A DNA stretch of 17,792 nt from Clostridia bacterium (GTDB lineage: Bacteria > Bacillota_A > Clostridia > Oscillospirales > CAG-272): NCBI GenBank assembly GCA_017652965.1, contig JAGBZZ010000248.1:1-17792 (forward strand), read 5' to 3'. This document shows positions 8,405 to 15,088 of the stretch, piece by piece. The notes beneath the pieces were generated by a model, which was not told the DNA's origin, searched no databases, and was given only the letters and a program-made list of their open reading frames with translations. Both the position numbers and the translations under genes were made by a program. The first letter of the stretch is position 1. The number at the start of each line of letters is the position of its first letter.

Positions 8405-10267
8405 TCAAAGGGTGATCTCCTCCTCCACGCGACGCAGGATCACGCCGGATCGCGGCAAAAGACGAAACCTCAACCAATGATCCGGCCCCTCGGTCTCAAG
8501 GTCCCCATCAGACGTCCACTCCCCCGTGCAAAATACGGGGGCATACCGCCCACCACAGGGCAATGACAGGCAGATATCTCCCTCACATTCGGAAAAGGAG
8601 AGCGCGACGGCTACGTGATCCCCATCCTTTCCGTGCCGCATATAGGAAAGCATCTTGCGTTCTGCTTCGTCCGCAAGAAGCCAGGAAAAGCCCTCCTGTG
8701 AAAAATCAAGCTCATAAAGCGCCGGTGAGGAAAGATAAAAGCGATTCAAAGCGGCCACGTATTCCCGCAAGGCATCGTGCCTCGGATCCTCGGTAAGCTG
8801 CCACTCCGCCTCGCTATCAAAGTCCCACTCCCGAACAGCACCGTATTCCGTCCCCATAAACATCAGCTTCTTTCCGGGAAAGGTCATAAAAAAGAGGAGC
8901 GCTACGCGAAAGCAGGCAAGCCTTTCCTCATATTCCCCATACATTTTACCGAAAAACGAACCCTTTCCATGCACCACCTCGTCATGCGAGATCGGCAGGA
9001 TATACCGCTCGCGAAAGGCATAGGTTATTGGAAAATTGAGGGCACTGTGCCGTGCGACGCGCGCCTCCGGCGGTGCAGAAAGGTAGGCGAAAAGGTCATT
9101 GGAAAACCCCATATTCCATTTCATGTGAAATCCAAGACCTCCCTCCTCAGGCGGGGCTGTCACCCCGGGATAATCGGTGGATTCCTCCGCAATCAGGAGG
9201 GCATCCGGCACTGCCGCACGCACCGCCGCCGAAAGCGCGCGAAAGAATTCCGCCGCACGGAGATCGTGATTTCCGCCCTCAGCATTTCTTTCCCATTCTC
9301 CCTCTCTACGGTCATAATCGAGATATAGCATTGAGGCCACAGCATCCACGCGCAGACCGTCAATATGATATTCCCGAAGCCAGAAAAGCGCAGAGGAGAT
9401 CAAAAAGCTTGTTACCTCCCGCCGTCCAAGATCGAAATAGCGTGTCCCCCAGGAGCGTGACTCCTGCCGCCAGGGAATCGCATATTCATAAAGCGGTTCC
9501 CCGTCGAATTCATAAAGCCCCCATTCATCCTTTGGAAAATGCGCAGGGACCCAATCCAATATCACGCCGACACCCCCGGCGTGAAGCCTGTCCACAAAGG
9601 CGGCAAACTCCGCAGGAGTGCCAAAGCGCGAGGTGGGGGCATAATAAGCGCAAACCTGATACCCCCATGAGGCATCATAAGGATATTCGGTCACCGGCAG
9701 CAGCTCCACATGGGTATACCCCATGTATTTCGCATATCCGAGGAGCAGCTCGGCAAGCTCTCCGTACGAAAGATATCCCCCGTCCTCACGCCGACAAAAG
9801 GAGGCGAGATGCACCTCAAACACATTCATCGGCAATTCTCCCTTATCCTCACGCAAGCGGCGCACCGCAAGATACTCTTCATCCTGCCAGTGATAAGAAA
9901 AGGGGTCGTATATCAGGGATGCACCATCATCCCCACCGCGTGAGGAAAAGGCATAAGGGTCACCCTTCAAATGCCGCTCTCCCCTTGCGGTAACGGCAAA
10001 TTTATAGGCAAAACCGGCAAGATCGCGCGTATCGTAAAGGGTTAACTCAAAAACCCCGCCCTCGGTGACGCGCTCCATCGGTAGGCCGGTGTCCCAATCA
10101 AGAAGATCCCCGATAAGACTAACGCTTTCGGCGCGGGGGGCAAAAACGCGGAAGGTATATCGGTACCCCTCCCCCTCCCGTCTATAATGCACACCAAGAT
10201 ACCGATAAGCCTCTATAGCCGTCCCTTCATGAAAATAATAGGCATCCTTACAGGCGGTATCCCTCAT
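8405..10267 (-). CDS. glgB: 1,4-alpha-glucan branching enzyme (GH13)
   Basis: A 620-residue GH13 enzyme that cuts alpha-1,4 chains and rejoins them as alpha-1,6 branches. The N-terminal CBM48-like domain includes YFHEGTAIEAYRYLGVH and FRVFAPRAESVSLIGD (39-54). Barrel motifs: DWVPAHFP (238-245), GLRVDAVASMLYLDY with nucleophile Asp308, IAEESTDYPGVT with acid/base Glu361, and LPISHDEVVHG with Asp430. The branching-enzyme-specific MKWNMGFSNDLFAY follows at about 383-396. Start ATG 10267 lies 20 bases inside the end of yabQ and only about a dozen residues before the conserved FHEGT segment, so a later start is unlikely. GGAGG is 12 bases upstream, rather far, which suggests translational coupling to yabQ. 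It is the first glycogen gene of the yabP-yabQ operon. Confidence 0.96.
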   Translation of the reverse strand: MRDTACKDAYYFHEGTAIEAYRYLGVHYRREGEGYRYTFRVFAPRAESVSLIGDLLDWDTGLPMERVTEGGVFELTLYDTRDLAGFAYKFAVTARGERHLKGDPYAFSSRGGDDGASLIYDPFSYHWQDEEYLAVRRLREDKGELPMNVFEVHLASFCRREDGGYLSYGELAELLLGYAKYMGYTHVELLPVTEYPYDASWGYQVCAYYAPTSRFGTPAEFAAFVDRLHAGGVGVILDWVPAHFPKDEWGLYEFDGEPLYEYAIPWRQESRSWGTRYFDLGRREVTSFLISSALFWLREYHIDGLRVDAVASMLYLDYDRREGEWERNAEGGNHDLRAAEFFRALSAAVRAAVPDALLIAEESTDYPGVTAPPEEGGLGFHMKWNMGFSNDLFAYLSAPPEARVARHSALNFPITYAFRERYILPISHDEVVHGKGSFFGKMYGEYEERLACFRVALLFFMTFPGKKLMFMGTEYGAVREWDFDSEAEWQLTEDPRHDALREYVAALNRFYLSSPALYELDFSQEGFSWLLADEAERKMLSYMRHGKDGDHVAVALSFSECEGDICLSLPCGGRYAPVFCTGEWTSDGDLETEGPDHWLRFRLLPRSGVILRRVEEEITL

Positions 10268-10859
10268 AGTTATGCTCTTCCTCCTTCACAGCCTCCCGCA
10301 AATCCCCGATCAACCGGCGATTACGCTCGATATGTGGGGCGTGCCTTTTGTAGTGGGATGATACGCAGTTAGTATATATCCGTTTGGCCCTTTTTATCAT
10401 GCTATGCGAAAATTTCATCAAAAAGGAAAAAAGCACGCCACCGATCCTGGCAAAGGCGAGGGCAAACGGGCGGATCAGCATCATGGCCAAACGGTGTGCC
10501 CATGCCAAAAGGTGCCGCTCGCATGCCTGCCAAGGGCGGAGAAAAAGCGCCCGCAGGGAAAGCGCCCCAAGACCGCAGGAAAGAAAGACAAAAAGACGGG
10601 GAATGCCGTCGCCCTGCCAATATAAAAGCACGGCAATGGCTCCCCCGACAAGCACCATATACAAAAGGTCACCGACCGCCTCGGCATTTAAAAAGCGAAA
10701 TATCCCGCGCCGTGGGCGCACCGTCTCCCGCCGCCGGGGGAGAAAAGAGCACGCAAGACGAAAGAGAAAACGCAAGGCAACGTATCCCGCAAGCAAAAGC
10801 GCCCCGAGCAAAAAGGCAAGCACAGCAAGCCGCAAAAGCGCAAGCATGGAGACGCGCAT
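10248..10859 (-). CDS. yabQ: Spore cortex biosynthesis protein YabQ
   Basis: A 203-residue membrane protein. Hydrophobic segments are at about 6-38, 64-81 (DLLYMVLVGGAIAVLLYW), 87-107 and possibly 125-150, followed by a basic cytoplasmic tail. The DLLYMVL...GDGIPRLFVFLSCGLGAL stretch and the position directly after yabP match YabQ, which in B. subtilis sits in the outer forespore membrane on the mother-cell side and is needed for cortex formation. Start ATG 10859 lies one base after the yabP stop (TGAGATG), with GGGGTGG about 8 bases upstream; an ATG four codons later is also possible. In many Firmicutes divIC follows; here glgB does, starting inside the last 20 bases. Identification rests on topology and synteny rather than on strong motifs. 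Confidence 0.85.
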   Translation of the reverse strand: MRVSMLALLRLAVLAFLLGALLLAGYVALRFLFRLACSFLPRRRETVRPRRGIFRFLNAEAVGDLLYMVLVGGAIAVLLYWQGDGIPRLFVFLSCGLGALSLRALFLRPWQACERHLLAWAHRLAMMLIRPFALAFARIGGVLFSFLMKFSHSMIKRAKRIYTNCVSSHYKRHAPHIERNRRLIGDLREAVKEEEHNYEGYRL

Positions 10860-10860
10860 C

Positions 10861-11151
10861 TCAGCGCCACCCCTTGCGGAAAAGGCCGCCCCGCTCGCCG
10901 TCTCCCCTTTCACTGTAAAAAAGCCCGACGATCTTACCGCAAAGCGATACCTCGCCGCAGTCCAAAAGTAGCTTCTGCACGTGCAGCCCCTCCCCCTCCA
11001 CGGTGAGAGTGCCAAGACAGGTCTTCAGGACGACCTGCCCCTCATCAAAGCTGACCACCTCCAAAACGCCGTCCACCGTTACCCCCTCGCGGTTTTTGAG
11101 GGTGAGCGAATGCTTTTTTTCTGCGGTCGTGATCTTTTCAGGGATTGACAT
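10861..11151 (-). CDS. yabP: Sporulation protein YabP
   Basis: A 96-residue soluble protein of the YabP/YqfC family. The family core is clear: KHSLTLKNREGVTVDGVLEVVSFDEGQVVLKTCLGTLTVEGEGLHV, a run of short beta strands ending in CGEVSLCGKIVGLFYSE (only parts quoted continuously elsewhere: SLTLKNREGVTVDGV and CLGTLTVEGEGLH). YabP is made in the mother cell under sigma-E and is linked to spore envelope formation, possibly anchoring coat to outer membrane. Start ATG 11151 has AAGGAGA six bases upstream and begins MSIPEK, giving the usual ~100-residue length; a longer frame runs back through the promoter and terminator and is rejected. It is the first gene of the operon that continues into yabQ and the glycogen genes. 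The C-terminal tail (GDGERGGLFRKGWR) is not conserved. Confidence 0.92.
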   Translation of the reverse strand: MSIPEKITTAEKKHSLTLKNREGVTVDGVLEVVSFDEGQVVLKTCLGTLTVEGEGLHVQKLLLDCGEVSLCGKIVGLFYSERGDGERGGLFRKGWR

Positions 11152-11205
11152 ACAATTTCTCCTTTTTCGTTTTGGTCGATCGAAAAGCCTATCGGTATCA
11201 CATTC

Positions 11206-11234
11206 AGTATATGTGCGGCACGCAAAAAATATGA
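11206..11234 (-). promoter_or_regulatory. Predicted sigma-E (mother-cell sporulation) promoter for yabP-yabQ-glg operon
   Basis: On the minus strand the -35 box TCATATT (11228-11234) fully fits the KMATATT consensus and the -10 box CATATACT (11206-11213) fully fits CATAYAHT; the spacer is 14 bases, the normal sigma-E spacing. Transcription should begin near 11199, leaving a leader of about 50 bases before the yabP ATG. It lies directly downstream of the terminator of the rqcP transcript. A sigma-K promoter is less likely because no AC -35 element is found at the right distance and the downstream TA of its -10 is TG. Confidence 0.8.
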
Positions 11235-11238
11235 AAAA

Positions 11239-11270
11239 GGGAGACGTCCTGTGAAAACAGGACGTCTCCC
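11239..11270 (-). terminator. Strong rho-independent terminator after hup-rqcP
   Basis: A perfect 14-bp stem: arms 11239-11252 and 11257-11270, closed by a 4-base loop (TTTC on the minus strand). On the minus strand it is followed by TTTTTCATATTTTTT. It lies 35 bases after the rqcP stop and ends transcription from the hup promoter, separating it from the yabP operon. On the plus strand the loop is GAAA, a stable tetraloop, but no T-tract follows. Confidence 0.93.
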
Positions 11271-11305
11271 TTAACCTTGCGGAGCTACCGATAAGCAACC
11301 CCTTA

Positions 11306-11551
11306 TTAATCCGAAAGCACCTCGTACATTTCGGCGGCATCCGCCTTTTTGGTGCTATCCATAATGGAAGTGACACGCACACGCAAAAGCCGAGAGCCAA
11401 AGCCGATCTCGATCACGTCGTTCATCTTTACGTCATAGGAAGGCTTAGCAGGGCGACCGTTTACGGTCACGTGTGAGCCGTCGCAGGCCTCATTGGCCAC
11501 CGTACGGCGCTTAATAATGCGCGATACCTTCAGATATTTGTCAAGACGCAT
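11306..11551 (-). CDS. rqcP: RNA-binding S4 domain protein, RqcP/YabO (HslR-like)
   Basis: An 81-residue protein that is almost entirely one S4 RNA-binding domain: [17 protein letters not shown], then the VTVNG turn followed by [15 protein letters not shown]. In B. subtilis RqcP works with RqcH on 60S-like stalled 50S subunits in ribosome-associated quality control (alanine tailing). Its place next to yabP and spoVB matches the yabO position in many Firmicutes. The ATG lies 5 bases after the hup stop. No good Shine-Dalgarno is seen close by; the nearest AAGGA-like stretch is more than 20 bases away in hup, so translation probably depends on ribosomes ending hup. Followed by a strong terminator. 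Confidence 0.93.
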   Translation of the reverse strand: MRLDKYLKVSRIIKRRTVANEACDGSHVTVNGRPAKPSYDVKMNDVIEIGFGSRLLRVRVTSIMDSTKKADAAEMYEVLSD

Positions 11552-11556
11552 GGAAA

Positions 11557-11832
11557 TTAAGCGTTGAGCTTATCCTTGAGAGCCGGACTGGCAGAAAACG
11601 CAAGACGCTTGCACGCACCGATCTCAATCTTCTCACCCGTGGCAGGATTGCGCCCTTCACGTGCGGCCTGCTCCTTCGTTTCAAAGGTACCGAACCCGAT
11701 GATCTGAACCTTGTCACCGTCAGCAAGAGCATCGGTGATTGCGGCAAAGACGGCGTCAACAGCCACCTCGGCATCCTTTTTCTTCATCCCGGCTTCTTTG
11801 GCCACGACATCAATCAGCTGAGTCTTGTTCAT
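11557..11832 (-). CDS. hup: DNA-binding protein HU
   Basis: A 91-residue histone-like DNA-bending protein. It begins [22 protein letters not shown], the classical HU start (given here as [15 protein letters not shown]), has [20 protein letters not shown] with the beta-arm Pro and EKIEI, and ends at the usual length. An ATG four codons upstream is also in frame, but AAGGATGG sits 8 bases before ATG 11832 and would overlap the upstream start, so the shorter form is chosen. It is co-transcribed with rqcP from a sigma-A type promoter. An HU gene between spoVB and rqcP is common in Clostridia. Confidence 0.96.
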   Translation of the reverse strand: MNKTQLIDVVAKEAGMKKKDAEVAVDAVFAAITDALADGDKVQIIGFGTFETKEQAAREGRNPATGEKIEIGACKRLAFSASPALKDKLNA

Positions 11833-11840
11833 AACTTTTT

Positions 11841-11848
11841 CCATCCTT
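11841..11848 (-). promoter_or_regulatory. Ribosome binding site deciding the hup start
   Basis: AAGGATGG on the minus strand is 8 bases before ATG 11832. The ATG inside this site (11844) has no spacer to AAGG and is therefore unlikely to be used. Confidence 0.7.
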
Positions 11849-11867
11849 CATAAAAATTTGAATATCC

Positions 11868-11886
11868 AGCATACGCAGTATATGCT
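11868..11886. repeat. Short inverted repeat in the hup leader
   Basis: AGCATA (11868-11873) and TATGCT (11881-11886) form a perfect 6-bp inverted repeat around 7 bases. It lies about 10 bases downstream of the expected hup transcription start, so it could be a leader hairpin or an operator. Its minus-strand copy includes CATATACTG, the same 9 bases as the predicted sigma-E -10 region before yabP. Confidence 0.5.
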
Positions 11887-11898
11887 TTTACTGATACA

Positions 11899-11927
11899 AG
11901 TATATCATATTTGGTTAATTTTTTCAA
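11899..11927 (-). promoter_or_regulatory. Sigma-A promoter of hup-rqcP
   Basis: On the minus strand: -35 TTGAAA (11922-11927), spacer of 17 bases, -10 TATACT (11899-11904), with TG one base upstream of the -10 (extended -10). This is a near-consensus housekeeping promoter, fitting strong expression of HU. The leader to ATG 11832 is about 60 bases. Confidence 0.88.
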
Positions 11928-12159
11928 CAGATTTTGAAAAAAATGAAGAATGTTGTGCCTTTTGCACATAAATTGACGAAAATCGCCTAAAAAAACCTTT
12001 TCTTTTATTGCAAAAATAACAACATGATATCCCCGATGTCTCAAACGGCGAAATATTCACGCCGCGGGCGGGGGGCGCGCCGCCATTCCCCACCCCCAAA
12101 AACCCAGGCACTGTAAGGAGATTTTCGTAAAATCCCGAAAAGAACGCCGGCATTACGCC

Positions 12160-13785
12160 TTAATCCCGTGCGCGCTTACTCCTGAACCGCAAAAAGAGCC
12201 GAAGGATCCGCTCCCCTCTTGGCAAAAGGGCAAGGTCCTCCGCATGGATACCCCCCAGCAAAAGCATCGCCGCGGGGTACACGGTCATCGCGGATATAAC
12301 ACCAAGCAGCAAGGCCGGTGTCTGTGATGCGACCAGGGAAAACACCAAGGCAGCCACCCCGGAGGAAAGCGTGCCCGCCAAAAACGGCACCAGCACACCG
12401 CGTACAGGATCCAAGCGAAGGGGCACGTACCGAAGAAGGAAGAAAAGGTTGCAAAGTGCCGCCAGAAGATAAAAAAGAAGTGTACCAAGAGGGGCCGAAA
12501 GCAAGCCGACCCTCGGGGTGGCTACGTACAGGACGATCACCTTTGCCGCAAGACCGACCAGCATCGAAAGGATCGGCCTTCCCTGCCGGCCGATTGCCTG
12601 CAGGATCGCATTACTGACAGCCAAAAGCGCCAGCGGAACCACCGAAAGCGCCAGGATGGAAAGAGCATCCCCTGCATGAGCGGCCATCCCCTCGTCCCCT
12701 ACAAAAACCGCCGAAAGGATGGGGTAAGAAAGCGTGCTCAGCCCAAGGGCGGCAGGCACAGAGATCAGGATGGCAATCCGCAGAGCCGAGGCGGCATACC
12801 GCCCGACCGCCTCGCGCCGGCCGGCCGAGATCGCCGCAGTGATATACGGCACGATCGCCGAGGCGATGGGATAGACGAGGATCGCCGGCATGTTAAAGAG
12901 CGTGACAGCCCCGGTGGTATAGTCCGAAAAAACGGCCTTGGCAAGCTCGGCATCCCGATAATATTCTCCCAAAAGCGGACGCAATAGCTGCCCGTCAAGC
13001 AAGGAAGCCGCCGACATCACCGCCGCCGTGGCCGCAATCGGCACGGCAATGCGCAGGACCTTGCCGAGAAGCGCAAGGGTCGGCTCGCCCTCCACCTCGT
13101 TTCCCACAACCGAAAGAAGGCCTCGCCGCCGATAATGGCCGAGGGCAACCGAAAGGTACAAAGCCCCAAGACCTACCCCTGCTGTGATGGCAAGCACCGA
13201 ATATGCCGCCGCCAGCGAGGCTCCACCGCCGCCCGCCAGCACAAGATACACAAACAAAAGGCCAAGAACGGTTTTCCCCAATGCCTCCAAAATCCCGGAA
13301 ACGGCCGTGGGGGTCATAAGCCCAAATCCCTGAAAATATCCGCGCAGGACGCTTTCTATACACACAAAGAAAAGCGACGGTGCAATGGCAAGGAGGCAAA
13401 GATAGGAATCCCCACCCGAGTTGGCGGCCGCAATAGGACGGGAAAAGACAAGCATCCCCGCCGTTCCCAATGCCCCCACCGCCGCCAGGACAGAAAGCGA
13501 AACGCGAAACACCCTTGCCAGGGTGATCTGCTTTCCCTCTGCCCGCGCACGCGAGACCAGCACCGAAACCGCCACAGGGATGCCTGCAGTGGAGATCATA
13601 TAAAGAAGAGTATATACCGAGTATGCCGTATTGACGTTGGCCATCTCGTCCCCAAGTGCCCCGTTAAGAGGAACCTTGTATAAGAAGCCGAAAAGCTTAA
13701 CAAGAAGATTGGCCGCCGTCAATACCAGGACACCGCCGAGAAAGGTCGCACCGCGCCCCGACGTCTTCCCACCTGCATGCTTCAT
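12160..13785 (-). CDS. spoVB: Stage V sporulation protein B-like polysaccharide flippase (MVF/MATE superfamily)
   Basis: A 541-residue polytopic membrane protein with about 14 hydrophobic segments spread over the full length. The N-terminus GATFLGGVLVLTAANLLVKLFGFLYKVPL (e.g. AANLLVKLFGFLYKVPLNG) and LLYMISTAGIPVAVSVLVSRARAEG are typical of SpoVB/RfbX-type lipid-oligosaccharide flippases. In B. subtilis SpoVB is needed for spore cortex peptidoglycan, probably by moving lipid II across the outer forespore membrane; related paralogues act in other polysaccharide exports. The neighbouring hup, rqcP, yabP and yabQ support the spore role. Start ATG 13785 is chosen because AGGAGG lies five bases upstream; the GTG at 13791 overlaps that site. 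The mazG gene that often follows spoVB in this cluster is missing. Sixteen bases separate it from the upstream amidohydrolase gene. Confidence 0.87.
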   Translation of the reverse strand: MKHAGGKTSGRGATFLGGVLVLTAANLLVKLFGFLYKVPLNGALGDEMANVNTAYSVYTLLYMISTAGIPVAVSVLVSRARAEGKQITLARVFRVSLSVLAAVGALGTAGMLVFSRPIAAANSGGDSYLCLLAIAPSLFFVCIESVLRGYFQGFGLMTPTAVSGILEALGKTVLGLLFVYLVLAGGGGASLAAAYSVLAITAGVGLGALYLSVALGHYRRRGLLSVVGNEVEGEPTLALLGKVLRIAVPIAATAAVMSAASLLDGQLLRPLLGEYYRDAELAKAVFSDYTTGAVTLFNMPAILVYPIASAIVPYITAAISAGRREAVGRYAASALRIAILISVPAALGLSTLSYPILSAVFVGDEGMAAHAGDALSILALSVVPLALLAVSNAILQAIGRQGRPILSMLVGLAAKVIVLYVATPRVGLLSAPLGTLLFYLLAALCNLFFLLRYVPLRLDPVRGVLVPFLAGTLSSGVAALVFSLVASQTPALLLGVISAMTVYPAAMLLLGGIHAEDLALLPRGERILRLFLRFRSKRARD

Positions 13786-13790
13786 GCACA

Positions 13791-13796
13791 CCTCCT
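13791..13796 (-). promoter_or_regulatory. Ribosome binding site deciding the spoVB start
   Basis: AGGAGG on the minus strand is 5 bases before ATG 13785 and overlaps the alternative GTG at 13791, so the ATG is the probable start. Confidence 0.8.
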
Positions 13797-13801
13797 GTGA
13801 A

Positions 13802-15085
13802 TCAATCGAAATAATGCGCCCGCATATCTGCGAACTCCGCTTTCAGTTTTTCCACATCCAGTGTGCTGAATTCACCGTTTTCATACAAAATTTGGCCATC
13901 CACCATCGTCATGCATACATCCGAGGTGGCCGCCGAATACCCAAGTGCCGCATCCGGCGTTTCAAGCGGGAGGTTATGCACCCACGTAAGATCAAAAAGC
14001 ACAAGATCCGCCCTTGCCCCAACGGCAATACGCCCGGTATCTGTACGACCTTGGGCACGCGCACCGTTTTCGGTGGCAAGCGCCAGTGCCTCATCCGCGC
14101 GCAGGCAATCCGGCTGACCGCTTATCCCCTTGGCAAGCAGAAGCGCCGTTTGCATCTCGCGCAGGATATCCAGGCGGTTATTGGAGGCCGCCCCATCCGT
14201 GCCGAGTGCCACGTTGACACCGGCCGACAGCGTGTCACACAATGGCATCACGCCACTGCCAAGCTTCAGATTGCTGATAGGATTATGCACCGCCGTTGCC
14301 CCGTGGGAAGCAAGGATCGCACGGTCCTCACTCTCAAGATGCACGCAGTGCGCCGCAATGACCGGATTTTCAAAAAGTCCGTTCTGCCTAAAAAAGACTG
14401 TGGGCGTTACGCCGTGGCGCCCCAAGCACGCCTCATGCTCATCCTTCGTTTCGGAGAGGTGGATATGCACCCGTGTGCCAAGTCTACCTGCTTCCTCTGC
14501 CACAGTACGGACAGCGGCCGCGCAATTGGTATACTCAGCATGCAGAGAAAGATCTACAAGGATCCTGCCGTTCTCTGCCCCGTTCCACTCGTGAAACAGC
14601 GCGATCCCCTCAAGGACACGCTCATTGTTTTTATAGTCCGCATCGGGATCAAAGCTGACAACACTGCGGGAAAGGTTGGCCTTCATGCCACACTCGGCCA
14701 CAGCGCGTGCCGTGGCATCGCAGAAGAAATACATATCCGAGAAGGAGGTGATCCCCGCGGCCAGCATCTCGGCGATCGAAAGCTTTGTGCCGAGATATAC
14801 GGCTCGCTCGGTCAGGCGGTCCTCCGCCGGGAAGATCCGCTCATGCAGCCAACGGTCAAGCGGCAGATCCTCGCCGTATCCGCGAAAAAGTGTCATAGCG
14901 GCATGGGTATGGGCATTGACAAGCCCGGGGGTAAGCAAACGCCCCTCCCCTGCAATCACACGGTCAAAGGTCCCATTTGGCCGCACGGTGTCAATGGCGG
15001 TAATGTACCCCCCCTCCACCGTAACGTAGCGTCTTTCTGCGGCAGGCAGGCCGCAAAGCATCACATTGTCCAGTAAAAGCTTCAT
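13802..15085 (-). CDS. mtaD: Amidohydrolase, 5-methylthioadenosine/S-adenosylhomocysteine deaminase family
   Basis: A 427-residue metal-dependent hydrolase of the ATZ/TRZ (MtaD) group, which deaminates methylthioadenosine, S-adenosylhomocysteine or related adenosyl compounds. Metal and active-site motifs are complete: NAHTHAAMTLFRGYGEDLPL (57-76) with His59 and His61, HIHLSET (207-213) with His209, AAHCVHL (244-250) with His246, and GTDGAASNNRLD with Asp297. The HNPISNLKLGSG stretch (267-278) is also typical of the family. Start ATG 15085 is 3 bases after the stop of the nucleoside kinase gene, with GGGGTGA just upstream, so the genes are in one transcript. The likely job is purine salvage after SAM-dependent reactions; the kinase neighbour fits nucleoside recycling. 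Substrate within the family cannot be fixed from sequence. Confidence 0.88.
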   Translation of the reverse strand: MKLLLDNVMLCGLPAAERRYVTVEGGYITAIDTVRPNGTFDRVIAGEGRLLTPGLVNAHTHAAMTLFRGYGEDLPLDRWLHERIFPAEDRLTERAVYLGTKLSIAEMLAAGITSFSDMYFFCDATARAVAECGMKANLSRSVVSFDPDADYKNNERVLEGIALFHEWNGAENGRILVDLSLHAEYTNCAAAVRTVAEEAGRLGTRVHIHLSETKDEHEACLGRHGVTPTVFFRQNGLFENPVIAAHCVHLESEDRAILASHGATAVHNPISNLKLGSGVMPLCDTLSAGVNVALGTDGAASNNRLDILREMQTALLLAKGISGQPDCLRADEALALATENGARAQGRTDTGRIAVGARADLVLFDLTWVHNLPLETPDAALGYSAATSDVCMTMVDGQILYENGEFSTLDVEKLKAEFADMRAHYFD

Positions 15086-15088
15086 AAT

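Larger units (their letters stand above)
11833..12159. other. Intergenic region between spoVB and hup
   Basis: 327 bases without a supported gene. The hup-proximal part is AT-rich and holds the hup promoter, leader repeat and ribosome binding site. The part near spoVB (about 12045-12110) is GC-rich with runs of G and C. I find no terminator with a clear stem and T-tract after spoVB. Open frames of 70-80 codons here lack ribosome binding sites and family features. Confidence 0.7.

Noticed and set aside
9052..9993. Plus-strand open frame of 313 codons antisense to glgB
   Set aside because: Low-complexity Arg/Pro/His-rich translation with no recognisable domain; glgB on the other strand is intact.
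11152..11400. Longer N-terminus for yabP
   Set aside because: It would read through the predicted promoter, the strong terminator and part of rqcP; ATG 11151 has a good ribosome binding site and gives the family length.
12118..12136. AT-rich inverted repeat as a terminator of spoVB
   Set aside because: The stem is mostly A-T with a 3-base loop and is not followed by a T-tract on the minus strand, so it is too weak to call.
11905..12153. Minus-strand open frame of 82 codons upstream of hup
   Set aside because: Runs through the hup promoter, has no ribosome binding site and no family features.
13631..15076. Plus-strand open frame of 481 codons antisense to the amidohydrolase and spoVB
   Set aside because: It is a by-product of GC-rich codon use on the other strand. 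It has no family motifs or ribosome binding site, and the minus-strand genes carry complete catalytic motifs.
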